Program-made: the position numbers and the translations under genes
The notes under the pieces: generated by a model
What the model was told of the DNA's origin: nothing
The model's database searches: none
Seen by the model: the letters and a program-made list of their open reading frames with translations, nothing else
Shown here: positions 45,347 to 53,920 of the stretch, one piece after another
Layout: each line of letters begins with the position of its first letter
Position numbering within the stretch: the stretch's first letter is position 1
DNA from: Spirosoma sp.
GTDB taxonomy: Bacteria > Bacteroidota > Bacteroidia > Cytophagales > Spirosomataceae
Assembly (NCBI RefSeq): GCF_026391055.1
Contig: NZ_JAPLET010000030.1
Span: forward strand, 372,001 to 436,000
Length of the DNA stretch: 64,000 bases
Reading direction: 5' to 3'

Positions 45347-45378
45347 CAAACGTAGACTCTATTTAGAATTTGTCCAAA
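45347..45378 (-). promoter_or_regulatory. Promoter of the haem-receptor operon
   Basis: On the minus strand a -33 box TTTG (45375-45378) and an exact -7 box TACGTTTG (45347-45354) are 20 bp apart, the Bacteroidota layout. The start of transcription should fall near 45340, which decides against translation starts further upstream. Operator site 2 covers the -33 box and most of the spacer. Confidence 0.78.
45362..45378 (-). promoter_or_regulatory. Candidate metalloregulator operator, site 2
   Basis: Read on the minus strand this is TTTGGACAAATTCTAAA; on the plus strand TTTAGAATTTGTCCAAA. It agrees with site 3 at 14 of 17 positions and with the perfect palindrome at 40711-40727 in both half-sites. 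A bound repressor here would block the -33 region of the receptor promoter. Confidence 0.7.
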
Positions 45379-45393
45379 CAAATACCTATTTTA

Positions 45394-45410
45394 TTTGTAA
45401 AGATTCTAAA
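45394..45410 (+). promoter_or_regulatory. Candidate metalloregulator operator, site 3
   Basis: TTTGTAAAGATTCTAAA starts exactly at the -33 box, just as site 2 does in the divergent promoter. The matching placement in both promoters argues for one regulator controlling both transcripts. Confidence 0.7.
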
Positions 45411-45424
45411 TAACAATACCTTTG
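45394..45424 (+). promoter_or_regulatory. Promoter of the DUF6607 gene
   Basis: TTTG (45394-45397), exactly 19 bp, then TACCTTTG (45417-45424) is a perfect Bacteroidota promoter. Transcription should start near 45430, about 30 bp before the ATG at 45461. Confidence 0.85.
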
Positions 45425-45460
45425 CTGCATCGCTACATAACTATAAAACCTGTCTTTCTT

Positions 45461-46390
45461 ATGCGCTCATCGTTTATACTACCCGTTTTTTTACTGACAA
45501 TTGGTTTGCTGAAGGCACAGCAAACACCAAAGGCTGAAGACATTGCGGCAATTAAGAGCCAATGCGGTTGTCATGATGTTAGCTTTCTATACGCCGAGAC
45601 GTTTGCCCCGGATAAAAACTACGTGTTCAAAGACAGATACACGGCCAAAGGCACCGAGCTGGTTCTCGTCGATGAACAGGTTGGCCCTGCCAATCGCCCG
45701 ACGAAACTGGTTATTCAGCACTTACTCGTAGTAGGCGATTCGATGGTGATCAAGCACTGGCGGGAAGACTGGGAGTTTCAGAATACAAGCCTGCTCAGGT
45801 TCGATCAGAATGCTACCTGGAAACGGGTGAAGCTAACGCCCGAGCAGGCTAAAGGTCAATGGACTCAGAAAGTCTTTGAAGTTGACGACAGCCCCCGATA
45901 TGAAGGCTCGGCCACCTGGGTGCATGTCGATGGGCGCACTTATTGGGAAAGTACGGTCGATGCGCCCCTCCCCCGCCGTGAATACACCAAACGGACAGAT
46001 TACAACGTAATGCGCCGAACCAACCACCACGAAATCCGCCCGGACGGCTACATCCACGAACAGGACAACGACAAAATCATTCGTTCCGAAGCAGGCGACC
46101 AGTTGCTGGCTTCTGAAAAAGGACTGAACACCTACCAGCGTACGGACGACGCAAAATGCAAAGTGGCGAAAGAATGGTGGACAAAGAACCGGGCCTACTG
46201 GGTCGATGTCCGCAACGTATGGAGTGAAGTGCTGGCTAATCGAAGCACTGTAGCGTTGAAGGGTCAGGTTAAAGGTCAGGTGCTGGGACGTGAGCTGGAT
46301 GAGCTGGCCGAGACAACCCAAAAAGCAACTTATAATTCAGTCTCAAGCCGGCAGCTCATCCGGCAGACGATCGAGAAATATTTGAAGTAA
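45461..46390 (+). CDS. DUF6607 family exported protein
   Basis: 309 residues from the ATG at 45461. Signal peptide MRSSFILPVFLLTIGLLKAQ. The mature start holds a C-x-C (KSQCGCHDVSFLYAETFAPD), followed by LVIQHLLVVGDSMVIKHWRE, GSATWVHVDGRTYWES and RRTNHHEIRPDGYIHEQDND. This looks like the DUF6607 family of secreted Bacteroidota proteins. It is divergent from the HmuR-like receptor under what looks like the same operator. A periplasmic or surface role in haem or iron handling is inference; the C-x-C and His-rich parts are candidate binding sites. Confidence 0.75.
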   Translation: MRSSFILPVFLLTIGLLKAQQTPKAEDIAAIKSQCGCHDVSFLYAETFAPDKNYVFKDRYTAKGTELVLVDEQVGPANRPTKLVIQHLLVVGDSMVIKHWREDWEFQNTSLLRFDQNATWKRVKLTPEQAKGQWTQKVFEVDDSPRYEGSATWVHVDGRTYWESTVDAPLPRREYTKRTDYNVMRRTNHHEIRPDGYIHEQDNDKIIRSEAGDQLLASEKGLNTYQRTDDAKCKVAKEWWTKNRAYWVDVRNVWSEVLANRSTVALKGQVKGQVLGRELDELAETTQKATYNSVSSRQLIRQTIEKYLK

Positions 46391-46437
46391 CATCAATCAT
46401 CAATGTGTCGGCCCGTCCTGTCGGGTATAATTAAACT

Positions 46438-46474
46438 GGGTGCTACTGTTCGGAGCTGTAGTACCCATTTTTTT
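46438..46474 (+). terminator. Intrinsic terminator after the DUF6607 gene
   Basis: GGGTGCTAC pairs with GTAGTACCC (one mismatch) around an 11-nt loop and is followed by A then T7. It lies 48 bp after the stop. Confidence 0.82.
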
Positions 46475-46621
46475 GTACGCAGCCAAACGGGAAGAAGGCT
46501 ATCTATCGAATCAGTAAACGCGTTATTCAGCTGGATTAAAGTGCTTGACAGTTAAACACAAAGGCAGAGAAAGATGATTTTATGCATATATTGCATTCAG
46601 CTGAATGTACCGTTTGTATAG

Positions 46622-46783
46622 CCAACATCCTTAACGCCAGACACCCTGAACACGTCCAGACAAACTCCACCGGCTCCAGGTGATTATTACGGCACCGTCT
46701 ACAAAGGCGGCCTTATTGTGCCGATCCTGACGATTATTATACTTGTCGTGATTCTTTGGTGGTTTTTGAGAAAACGCAAATGA
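46622..46783 (+). pseudogene. Remnant of a small single-span membrane protein
   Basis: This open stretch has no start codon: an in-frame TAG lies at 46619-46621. It reads TSRQTPPAPGDYYGTVYKGG and then a clean membrane helix and basic tail, LIVPILTIIILVVILWWFLR then KRK, before TGA at 46781-46783. The helix with a WW(F) edge and basic end looks like true protein, so this may be the 3' end of a gene that has lost its start. Alternatively it starts at a rare codon such as CTG. Confidence 0.4.
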
Positions 46784-47040
46784 CCGCAGTTAAAAAGGGG
46801 CCACTTACGAAATAGATTTTCAACCATTCCTCCTGATATACCTGACCATTGGCGTTCGGCATCACATTAAGCCGGGCTCCAAGCTTCGGGAAGCTACTGA
46901 TCAAATTCAGCCCGGATACCCCCTCCTGTTTCTTCACTGATTTAACATAAAGTAAACATATAACTATTTACATCTATTTGTGCATAGGTTATTGTAGTTT
47001 TAGACTTTTTTCAGCAAACCAGAAATTAGCACCTACCTAC
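46784..47040. other. Gene-free region before the PAS kinase, with a possible minus-strand gene fragment
   Basis: The minus strand from about 46937 to 46780 reads VSGLNLISSFPKLGARLNVM and ANGQVYQEEWLKIYFVSGPF, which is protein-like but has no recognisable family. The last 100 bp before the kinase are A+T-rich and should hold its promoter; no exact TAnnTTTG box was found. Confidence 0.35.
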
Positions 47041-48951
47041 ATGGATGCGAATGATTCACCTGAATTACTCGAGGCTGTGTTAGCCAATTCGCTTACAAAC
47101 ATATATGCGGCTAACGCGATACGACACCCCGAGTCCGGGCAAATTATCGATTTCCAGATTGTACTGGCAAACCCCACCTTTAGAGAACGAAGCGGGTATA
47201 CCGGCAATCAGTTACGAAGCCAGAGCCTGTTGACCCTCTATCCGGAATGGGCTCAATCATCCCTGTTGGAACGGTTCATAGAGGTAGTCGAAACGCGTCA
47301 GGTATTTCGAGGAGAGGAATATTCCTCCAACTCAACCGGCTCCTTCTGGTACGATTTATCACTGAGTCCGTTCGGGGATGGCCTGGTAGTAAATTTCATA
47401 GACAGTACTGCCAGATACCGAGAGCAGCAACTTGTCCAAGAGCAGGCCCGACAGCTTCAGGCTACTCTGGATGGATCTATAGGCAGCATTCTGGCTATGA
47501 CCGCTATTCGCAATGCACAAGGACAGATTACTGACTTCTGGATGGATAAGGCCAACCAGGCTGTTGAACGTAGCTTAGGGAAGACACCCGCCGAACTGGA
47601 AGGCCGTACGCTGTTAAGCGTGTATCCGGGTAATGTAGAAAGCGGCTTTTTTGCGCTTTATGCCAAAGCCGCCGACACCGGGGAGTTACAACAGGCAACG
47701 CTACATTACACTGACGTCAATGGCTATCAGGGCTGGTTTGAGGCCTCGGCTGTCCGGTACGCCCCGGATAAAATTGTGCTCACGTTTATGAACGTGACTG
47801 ATTATAAGCAAACCGAAGTGGTGATGCGACAGCAGGCCGACCTACTGCAAAGTGTGCTGAATGCGACCCTGAATACGGTCGCTACTTATCAGGCCGTCCG
47901 CGACCCGATGAACCGAATCGTGGATTTTCGGTTTACGATGGCCAATCAGGCCGCCCTGGAGGTGGTCAACCTAACGGCTGAGGAACTGCATGTCAGAACC
48001 TTGCTGGAAGTAAGTCCTGACCTTGTCAATAGCGAGGTGTTTAACCAATACGTCGCAGTGGTTGAAACCGGCCTGCCGGTAACGTTTGAACGCTATCGAC
48101 AGGGACGCTGGTTTTTGGCGAACGCCGTCCGCTTTGGCCAGGACGGGCTACTGACGTCTTCCCTTGATATTACGTTGTTGAAGCAGGCCCAGCTTCAGGT
48201 TGAGCAACTCAACCAACAGCTTCAACAACGTAACGCCAGCCTTGACCAGTTTGCCGCCGTAGCCAGCCACGACCTACAGGAGCCGCTCCGCAAAATCAAG
48301 TCATTCGGCGATATCCTTCTGGACCAGTACGCCCCCAAGCTGGGTGATGGCGTAGGTTTGCTGACCCGGATGCAGTCGGCGGCCGACCGAATGCAAACAC
48401 TCATCCGATCTCTACTGGCGTATTCGCGTTTGTCGCAGGAACAGCATACTACTTTTCAGCCTGTCGATCTAAACCGCGTAGTTGCCGAAGTGATAAATGA
48501 CCTGGAAGTGGCCATTCAAGAGAAAGAGGCCGTTCTGGAACTGGGTGACTTACCGACGATACCTGGAGATGCACTTCAGCTACGACAGGTATTCCAGAAT
48601 CTACTGAGCAATGCGCTGAAGTTTACTAAACCGGGCCGCTTACCCAAAGTCATACTACGAGCCCAGCCACTGAGGGACAACAAACTTGCGGAAGAGACTG
48701 GGCTGGCTCCTGGCTCTTACTGGCAGATTACGGTAACTGACAATGGCATTGGTTTCGGAGATGAGTATCGGCAGCAAATCTTCGGTGCCTTTGAACGGCT
48801 CCACAGTAAAAGTAGTGTATATGGGGGCACGGGGATCGGCCTGGCCATTGTGCGCAAGGTAATGGAAAATCATCAGGGGGGCGTAACAGCCCACTCAAGC
48901 GAGGATGAAGGGGCTGTGTTTACGCTCTTTCTTCCAGTTGAGGCCAGTTAG
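47041..48951 (+). CDS. Soluble PAS-domain sensor histidine kinase
   Basis: 636 residues from the ATG at 47041 (MDANDSPELLEA). The open frame extends 21 codons further up but without a convincing start. Three PAS modules in a row show the pattern NPTFRERSGYTGNQLRSQSL, NQAVERSLGKTPAELEGRTL and NQAALEVVNLTAEELHVRTL, with LLxVxP repeats. The kinase core follows with His410 (FAAVASHDLQEPLRKIKSFG), an N-box LRQVFQNLLSNALKFTKPGR and GGTGIGLAIVRKVMENHQGG. No membrane segment, so a cytosolic signal such as redox state or a ligand is likely. Phytochrome-like SHDLQEPLR kinases of this type are common orphans in Cytophagales. Confidence 0.9.
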   Translation: MDANDSPELLEAVLANSLTNIYAANAIRHPESGQIIDFQIVLANPTFRERSGYTGNQLRSQSLLTLYPEWAQSSLLERFIEVVETRQVFRGEEYSSNSTGSFWYDLSLSPFGDGLVVNFIDSTARYREQQLVQEQARQLQATLDGSIGSILAMTAIRNAQGQITDFWMDKANQAVERSLGKTPAELEGRTLLSVYPGNVESGFFALYAKAADTGELQQATLHYTDVNGYQGWFEASAVRYAPDKIVLTFMNVTDYKQTEVVMRQQADLLQSVLNATLNTVATYQAVRDPMNRIVDFRFTMANQAALEVVNLTAEELHVRTLLEVSPDLVNSEVFNQYVAVVETGLPVTFERYRQGRWFLANAVRFGQDGLLTSSLDITLLKQAQLQVEQLNQQLQQRNASLDQFAAVASHDLQEPLRKIKSFGDILLDQYAPKLGDGVGLLTRMQSAADRMQTLIRSLLAYSRLSQEQHTTFQPVDLNRVVAEVINDLEVAIQEKEAVLELGDLPTIPGDALQLRQVFQNLLSNALKFTKPGRLPKVILRAQPLRDNKLAEETGLAPGSYWQITVTDNGIGFGDEYRQQIFGAFERLHSKSSVYGGTGIGLAIVRKVMENHQGGVTAHSSEDEGAVFTLFLPVEAS

Positions 48952-49053
48952 CCTGACTTTACGAACTACTACAGGAATACCGCATTAACCAAATTTATCA
49001 GGCAAACGCAGGTAAATCAGGTTTTATACTAAAAGATTTTTAACAATTTCCTT

Positions 49054-50808
49054 TTACGGCTTCACCACTTTTAGCGTCTGACTCTCGTTTTGGGTACTGA
49101 CCCGGATAAAGTAAACGCCCGTAGCTTTACCCAGTGGTAATGAGTACGCTTCAACATCGGTAGCCCGCTCAATCTCTTTCGTGAGCAACTGGTTTCCTTT
49201 AGCGTCGGTCACGATAACTTTCAATCGCCCTCCTCCGGCGCTCCTCACGCTAATATCAGCCTTGTCACCCAGGGCGGGGTTTCCCAGCAAAGTAACCACC
49301 AAAGGCGTGTTGCCTTTACCAGCAGCAGGCTCTTCAATTGCCAGCGTTAGGGGTGGCCGCCAGTCGGGCAGTTCATCACGCGTAATCACATCCTTGTCGG
49401 TGAAGACCACTTTAAGCAAATCGAGGGGTTGTTTTTTGATATAATCCGTTCCGGTCCAGACCGCAAACCACGACCACCACGTACCAAACCCCCGAATTTT
49501 ATCCGGGTTAGGCAGATTACCGGTTTCGGATAAGGTCACGAGTTTCTTCCCGTTCAGTTGCGATTGCGCACTACTCCAGTTGCCGCTCATGTTGGCCGTC
49601 GGGTCGGTATAGATATCCATCCCGACGATGTCAACATATTGATCGCCCGGATACCAGTCGGCCTTGAACGTATCGGTGGCGGTATATACCCAGATCAGGT
49701 TGTGGAGTTGGTGGTAGTTGGTCAGGCGGTCGTACAGAATACGCCAGAGTTCCTTCAGTGGCCCGGCACCCTTGGCACCCCACCAAAACCAACCGCCGGA
49801 GGCTTCGTGCAGCGGTCGCCAGAGGACGGGCACATCGGCCGCCTGGAATTTCTTTAGTTGAAGGGCAATAGCGTCAATGTCGTGCAGGATGAGCTGGTAG
49901 CGTTCGCCTTGTTTATCGGCCAGCACAGCGGCAATGTCGAATGTGGTAGCGTCGGTATAAAAACCGCGCCACCAGAGTTTATCGGGTGCCTGATTGATGA
50001 GATCGGTGGGCGCGTTCCAGTGCCACATCAGGCTAATGATACCCCGCCCGTCGCCTTTTTTCGCCCATTTTATAATGTCCTCGCTGTTCCGCTGGGGCTT
50101 CGACCCAAACTGAACCCGGCTTGGTGAGTACTCGATCAGATCGAACGAGCCGATGGCCGGTTCTTTGCCCGTCTTTTCCAGAATATACTCGACATCGTCC
50201 TGCTGACCGGAAATCACTTTACTACCATACTGATCGACCAGATACGAGAACAGGCCCTTTGTCGATAACGTAGCCTGAGCATCGACAAGCGTTTTAGACG
50301 GTTTGACGGGCAGTACTGCCGCTGTTGATGTTAGTAAAAGGTAATCGATATCAAAATAGCCCCAGCCCCGGTATATGGTAATGGTATTCGTACCTTCATT
50401 TAGCAGAAACTTGCCCAACCCGGCGGTGGTAAACCCGGCAGACGTTTGTTTCAGCGTACCGCTCCCCCGCTCGTCGTTGACCTGGAAGTCAATTCCTTTA
50501 TCCCCGTAGGGAGAAGCATAGCCAATAGCCAGTTCGTACAATCCGGCGGGTGCACTGACCGTCAGAACGACCTTATCGGTTGCATTATCCAGCCCCGTTA
50601 CATAACCCGTTCCAGAAAAACCCGGATTAGTCGAAGCTACCTGAACACCGGTCAACTCACCCAGTTCAGCCTCAACTTTTATGGGACCGGGAGCTGACAA
50701 AGCGTTAACAAAAAAACCAGAAATCAGCCATATGGGCAAAAAAAAAGGGATTGCTCCCTTTGGACGACGTATCGCCCGGTTTAACAAATTGAGTAAAGCC
50801 GGAATCAT
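49054..50808 (-). CDS. GH26 family endo-beta-1,4-mannanase with carbohydrate-binding module and T9SS-type tail
   Basis: 584 residues. An N-terminal signal-anchor-like segment (FFLPIWLISGFFVNALSA) precedes a CBM35/CBM6-like module (about residues 43-160: VEAELGELTGVQVA, GYFDIDYLLLT). The GH26 barrel then has the acid/base Glu335 (WRPLHEASGGWFWWG) and the nucleophile Glu428 (VTLSETGNLPNPD). The C-terminal domain ends PLGKATGVYFIRVSTQNESQ plus TLKVVKP, the pattern of a type IX secretion sorting domain. It should be exported and cut beta-mannan at the surface. It is the last gene of the SusC/SusD/SGBP locus and gives that locus its likely substrate. Confidence 0.92.
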   Translation of the reverse strand: MIPALLNLLNRAIRRPKGAIPFFLPIWLISGFFVNALSAPGPIKVEAELGELTGVQVASTNPGFSGTGYVTGLDNATDKVVLTVSAPAGLYELAIGYASPYGDKGIDFQVNDERGSGTLKQTSAGFTTAGLGKFLLNEGTNTITIYRGWGYFDIDYLLLTSTAAVLPVKPSKTLVDAQATLSTKGLFSYLVDQYGSKVISGQQDDVEYILEKTGKEPAIGSFDLIEYSPSRVQFGSKPQRNSEDIIKWAKKGDGRGIISLMWHWNAPTDLINQAPDKLWWRGFYTDATTFDIAAVLADKQGERYQLILHDIDAIALQLKKFQAADVPVLWRPLHEASGGWFWWGAKGAGPLKELWRILYDRLTNYHQLHNLIWVYTATDTFKADWYPGDQYVDIVGMDIYTDPTANMSGNWSSAQSQLNGKKLVTLSETGNLPNPDKIRGFGTWWSWFAVWTGTDYIKKQPLDLLKVVFTDKDVITRDELPDWRPPLTLAIEEPAAGKGNTPLVVTLLGNPALGDKADISVRSAGGGRLKVIVTDAKGNQLLTKEIERATDVEAYSLPLGKATGVYFIRVSTQNESQTLKVVKP

Positions 50809-50867
50809 GAAAAGGAAAGGGTATAGGAATAGTCGTAAAGCAAATTACCCCACAGCAGTGGCCGACC

Positions 50868-50911
50868 GTCCCAGCCCCTCCCCTAAAAAAGGGAAGGGCC
50901 GGGGGTGGGGT
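50868..50911. repeat. G/C-rich hairpin between the glycan-binding and GH26 genes
   Basis: CCCAGCCCCTCCCCT (from 50870), an A-rich loop and GGGAAGGGCCGGGGGTGGGG form a strong imperfect stem. It lies inside the operon spacer 50809-50935. Polypurine hairpins of this sort recur in intergenic DNA of related genomes; here it may lower expression of the GH26 gene or protect mRNA ends. Confidence 0.55.
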
Positions 50912-50935
50912 AGCTCACTCAAAATTTATCATCAA

Positions 50936-52030
50936 TTACTTCACAAGCAGAAGATCGTCGAAGTAGAATGTCTCGTCTTGCTTGTCGGGTCCTTGAATGC
51001 GGAAGCCAACCTGGGTCAGCGTTTTGCCGGGTGCCCAGAAGTCGATGTCCGACAGTTTGAGCTTAAAGTAATTCCAGACGCCCGCTTTCACATTGATCTT
51101 ATTTTTCTCGTCGAACCCGCCAAAACCGGCTTTGCTGGCGTCGGTGGTCAGGTAGAGTGAGTAGTCGGCCGATGCGCCTTTGATCCAGCCCGTAACGTAA
51201 GTGTAATCAGCCGAATAGGCCAGCGCCGAACCCGACCAGTTGGCGAAACCGATCAAATGCCAGTTCCCTTTCTGGAAAGTCTTGCTTACCGAAGCAGTTC
51301 CGGTCTTAAACTCTTTCGCAGACACCGCCCCGGCATCGCCCCAGGACCCATCCTGGAAGCCGGTACCATAAGCATCCGCAAAGACCTTGTACGCCATGTC
51401 CATGTTCACGAATTCTTGCTTGGTACGCATACGGCCTGTGCCGTTAACAATTGTCAGGGTGCCGCGTGTGAGTGCGGAGGCTGGCATTTTAACTACCAGT
51501 TGTTTTTGCGATTTCGACACGATGGTGGCCGCATCCGAAATACCTTTTACAGAGTCAGCAAAAGCCACCGACGATACATCGTCCAGATTGTTGCCAGTCA
51601 GCGTGATCTCGGAACCTTTGGCGAAATCGTAGTTCGATACGTCGGCGACTGTGGCGTAGGCCAGCACTTTAAAGTCCACCGAAACCGACTGTCCAGCACT
51701 GTTGGTGAAGGTCACCTTCTGTTTACCACCCAAAGCCTCGGTAGGAACGCGGAAAATAAGGGCGTTATCGGTGTTGAGCGTTGGCTGGAAACCAGCCGGT
51801 ACGCTATTTTTTTCAAAGACAATTGTCCGAATGTCGCCGAGGCCGGAACCAGTCAGTGTAACCGTAGAACCACCCGCTGCGGAATCAGGCGTAAACGCCT
51901 TTGCTACGGGGTTTCCGGGGGCAATTTGTGGACTTCCGTCCGTATCTTTTTCGCAGGAGGTCATCACGAAGCTGGTCAGCCCCGCCACTAATACCATACC
52001 CACGATTTTATTAACTCTAGTGAAGTTCAT
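50936..52030 (-). CDS. IPT/TIG-domain surface glycan-binding lipoprotein
   Basis: 364 residues. The lipobox is SFVMTSC (Cys26). Two IPT/TIG-like Ig domains follow (PDSAAGGSTVTLTGSGLGDI; FAKGSEITLTGNNLDDVSSV). The C-terminal beta-sandwich is of CBM type (GNWHLIGFANWSGSALAYSA, WNYFKLKLSDIDFWAPGKTL, GFRIQGPDKQDETFYFDDLL). This is the layout of surface glycan-binding proteins that sit after susD in Bacteroidota glycan loci. With GH26 next in the operon, mannan or glucomannan binding is likely. Confidence 0.85.
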   Translation of the reverse strand: MNFTRVNKIVGMVLVAGLTSFVMTSCEKDTDGSPQIAPGNPVAKAFTPDSAAGGSTVTLTGSGLGDIRTIVFEKNSVPAGFQPTLNTDNALIFRVPTEALGGKQKVTFTNSAGQSVSVDFKVLAYATVADVSNYDFAKGSEITLTGNNLDDVSSVAFADSVKGISDAATIVSKSQKQLVVKMPASALTRGTLTIVNGTGRMRTKQEFVNMDMAYKVFADAYGTGFQDGSWGDAGAVSAKEFKTGTASVSKTFQKGNWHLIGFANWSGSALAYSADYTYVTGWIKGASADYSLYLTTDASKAGFGGFDEKNKINVKAGVWNYFKLKLSDIDFWAPGKTLTQVGFRIQGPDKQDETFYFDDLLLVK

Positions 52031-52197
52031 GTTAACTATGTTTTACGGTTAAAGTGTACCTGTTCAGGTTAGTTGCTATTGTGTCTTCTGACCTAAAATT
52101 GCTTACCTGTACTACCCGGAACCTGATACTGAAACCAGTTAATTAGTTGTGATCGAGTTACATTTCATCGCTGATGCGACTTGCTCGCAGACAAGGC

Positions 52198-53763
52198 TTA
52201 TTTGTAATACGGAACGGGGTCTTTACCTAACTCGGGGTCCTGAACGATTTCGCCGGATGGAATGGGCAGATACATTTTTTCCTCTGTGAAGTTGGTAATG
52301 TAGGTTGCCCCGGTTACTGTTCCCCGGTTCTGCTTTTCAATGATGGCTTTCGCTTTGGCGTAGCCCTGGCGTTGAATGTCGTACCAGTAATCGCCTTCGA
52401 AGGCAAATTCAACCCGGCGTTCGTGCAGTATATCGTCCTGCGTAATCGCTGTTTTCGGCGACAGACCCGCCCGGCTTCGCACCTTGTTCATCGCGTCAAG
52501 GGCTTTGGTATCGCTGGTCGATGCGCCACCAGCCAGCACGGCCTCGGCATAAATGAGCAGCACGTCGGCATAGCGGAGCAGCACCACGTTATTGCCCGAG
52601 TTCTGACCCAGTACGGCATCGCCACCGAAGCTTTTACCCGGACCGGCAAAATATTTAACTATGTTCGCGCGGGTTGGACTCAGGCTTCCGCCATCGGCAG
52701 TAGGCTGAAGGGTGTCGTACTTGAATCCATTAGCCATAAACGCATTGTACTTGGGGGCATTAACGCGCTGCGGCTTCCAGTTCGGATTGGTCCAGCCCTG
52801 TTCCATCACCGACCATGTACGACGCAGATCGCCAAATTCATACTCTTTTAGCAAATCCAGCGATGGCACGTACATTTCCCAGGCATCGGCTTCGGACGTC
52901 CGCAGGGCACCGGCTCCTCGGTCTGGGTTTTTGATGTTGCCCGTTCCCCAGGGGTCCTGCGCCAACTGGTGCTGGATCGAGAAGATCGACTCCGCGTTGT
53001 TGTTCATGCTCATTTTGGTGAACATGCCAGTGTAATCGGCCACCAGGCTGTATTTGCCCGAGTTGATCACCTCTTCAGCTTTCGTTTTGGCGTTGGCGTA
53101 ATCTTTGTTGTAGAGATACAGTTTTGCCATCATCGCCTTTGCGGCATACTTCGTTACCCGGCCCGGCACGTCCGACTCCGGCAAACCGGTTTCGGCCAGT
53201 TGTAACTCTTCAAGGGCAAACCGCAGTACGTCTTTCTGGATATAGCGGGGAATATTGAAGTTACCCGACAGGGCCGTAGCACCCGGATCGGTAATGATCG
53301 GCGCGGCTCCCCACGTACGACCAATGTAGAAATACAGCATACCGCGAATAAAATGACACTCGGCAATGGCGGGGTCCAAATAAGCGGCTCCACCACCGGC
53401 AGATTTCTTCTCTTCAAAGGTTTTGATCATCACGTTGGCGTAGCCGATGATCTTATAGAACGCACCCCACGACGCGCCAATCCGCTCGGAAGCCGACGAC
53501 ACGGTGAAGTTCAGGTACTCGACGTCGGTATAGGTGAACATGTTCCCCGACATAACATCGCCGATGGCGTCCTGCGCCCGGCTTTCGTAGTTGCGCCAGG
53601 GCAGACCGCTGTAGAGCGTACTCGTGGCCGCCCGTACTTCGTCGGCGTTGTTGTAATAGTTACCCGTTGTGGTGCCCGACAGGGATGGCCGATCAATGAA
53701 GTCTTTCGAACACGAAGACAACATCGCCGTCAGAACAAGGGCATATAATGGCTTGATTTTCAT
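52198..53763 (-). CDS. RagB/SusD family outer-membrane lipoprotein (mannan locus)
   Basis: 521 residues. The lipobox is TAMLSSC (Cys18). SusD patterns: GNYYNNADEVRAATSTLYSG early, AIAECHFIRGMLYFYIGRTW near residue 135, VLLRYADVLLIYAEAVLAGG, and HERRVEFAFEGDYWYDIQRQ followed by MYLPIPSGEIVQDP. Third of six genes in the regulator-to-GH26 order. It caps the SusC transporter encoded just upstream. The gap to susC (157 bp) is unusually long and repeat-rich. Confidence 0.95.
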   Translation of the reverse strand: MKIKPLYALVLTAMLSSCSKDFIDRPSLSGTTTGNYYNNADEVRAATSTLYSGLPWRNYESRAQDAIGDVMSGNMFTYTDVEYLNFTVSSASERIGASWGAFYKIIGYANVMIKTFEEKKSAGGGAAYLDPAIAECHFIRGMLYFYIGRTWGAAPIITDPGATALSGNFNIPRYIQKDVLRFALEELQLAETGLPESDVPGRVTKYAAKAMMAKLYLYNKDYANAKTKAEEVINSGKYSLVADYTGMFTKMSMNNNAESIFSIQHQLAQDPWGTGNIKNPDRGAGALRTSEADAWEMYVPSLDLLKEYEFGDLRRTWSVMEQGWTNPNWKPQRVNAPKYNAFMANGFKYDTLQPTADGGSLSPTRANIVKYFAGPGKSFGGDAVLGQNSGNNVVLLRYADVLLIYAEAVLAGGASTSDTKALDAMNKVRSRAGLSPKTAITQDDILHERRVEFAFEGDYWYDIQRQGYAKAKAIIEKQNRGTVTGATYITNFTEEKMYLPIPSGEIVQDPELGKDPVPYYK

Positions 53764-53776
53764 ATCTGTTTAATTT

Positions 53777-53918
53777 TGAATGATTGAGTGAGTGAATGAG
53801 TGAATGAATGAGGCTAAACTTTCAACGAAAAGAAACTAGGTAAACCTTCCGACTCTGTCTAAGCAACGGTGCACAAGCCCACCTCCCCATTCAATCATTC
53901 CTTCATTCAATCATTGAG
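53777..53918. repeat. Tetranucleotide inverted repeats in the susC-susD spacer
   Basis: Imperfect GAAT/GAGT repeats (53777-53812, e.g. GAGTGAATGAGTGAATGAAT) face their reverse complement (53889-53918, e.g. CATTCAATCATTCCTTCATT) across 76 bp. In mRNA the arms can pair into a long A-U-rich hairpin between susC and susD. Confidence 0.65.
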
Positions 53919-53920
53919 TA

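Noticed and set aside
46591..46620. ATG at 46605 as start of the small membrane protein
   Set aside because: The ATG opens a different frame that stops after nine codons; it does not lead into the membrane helix.
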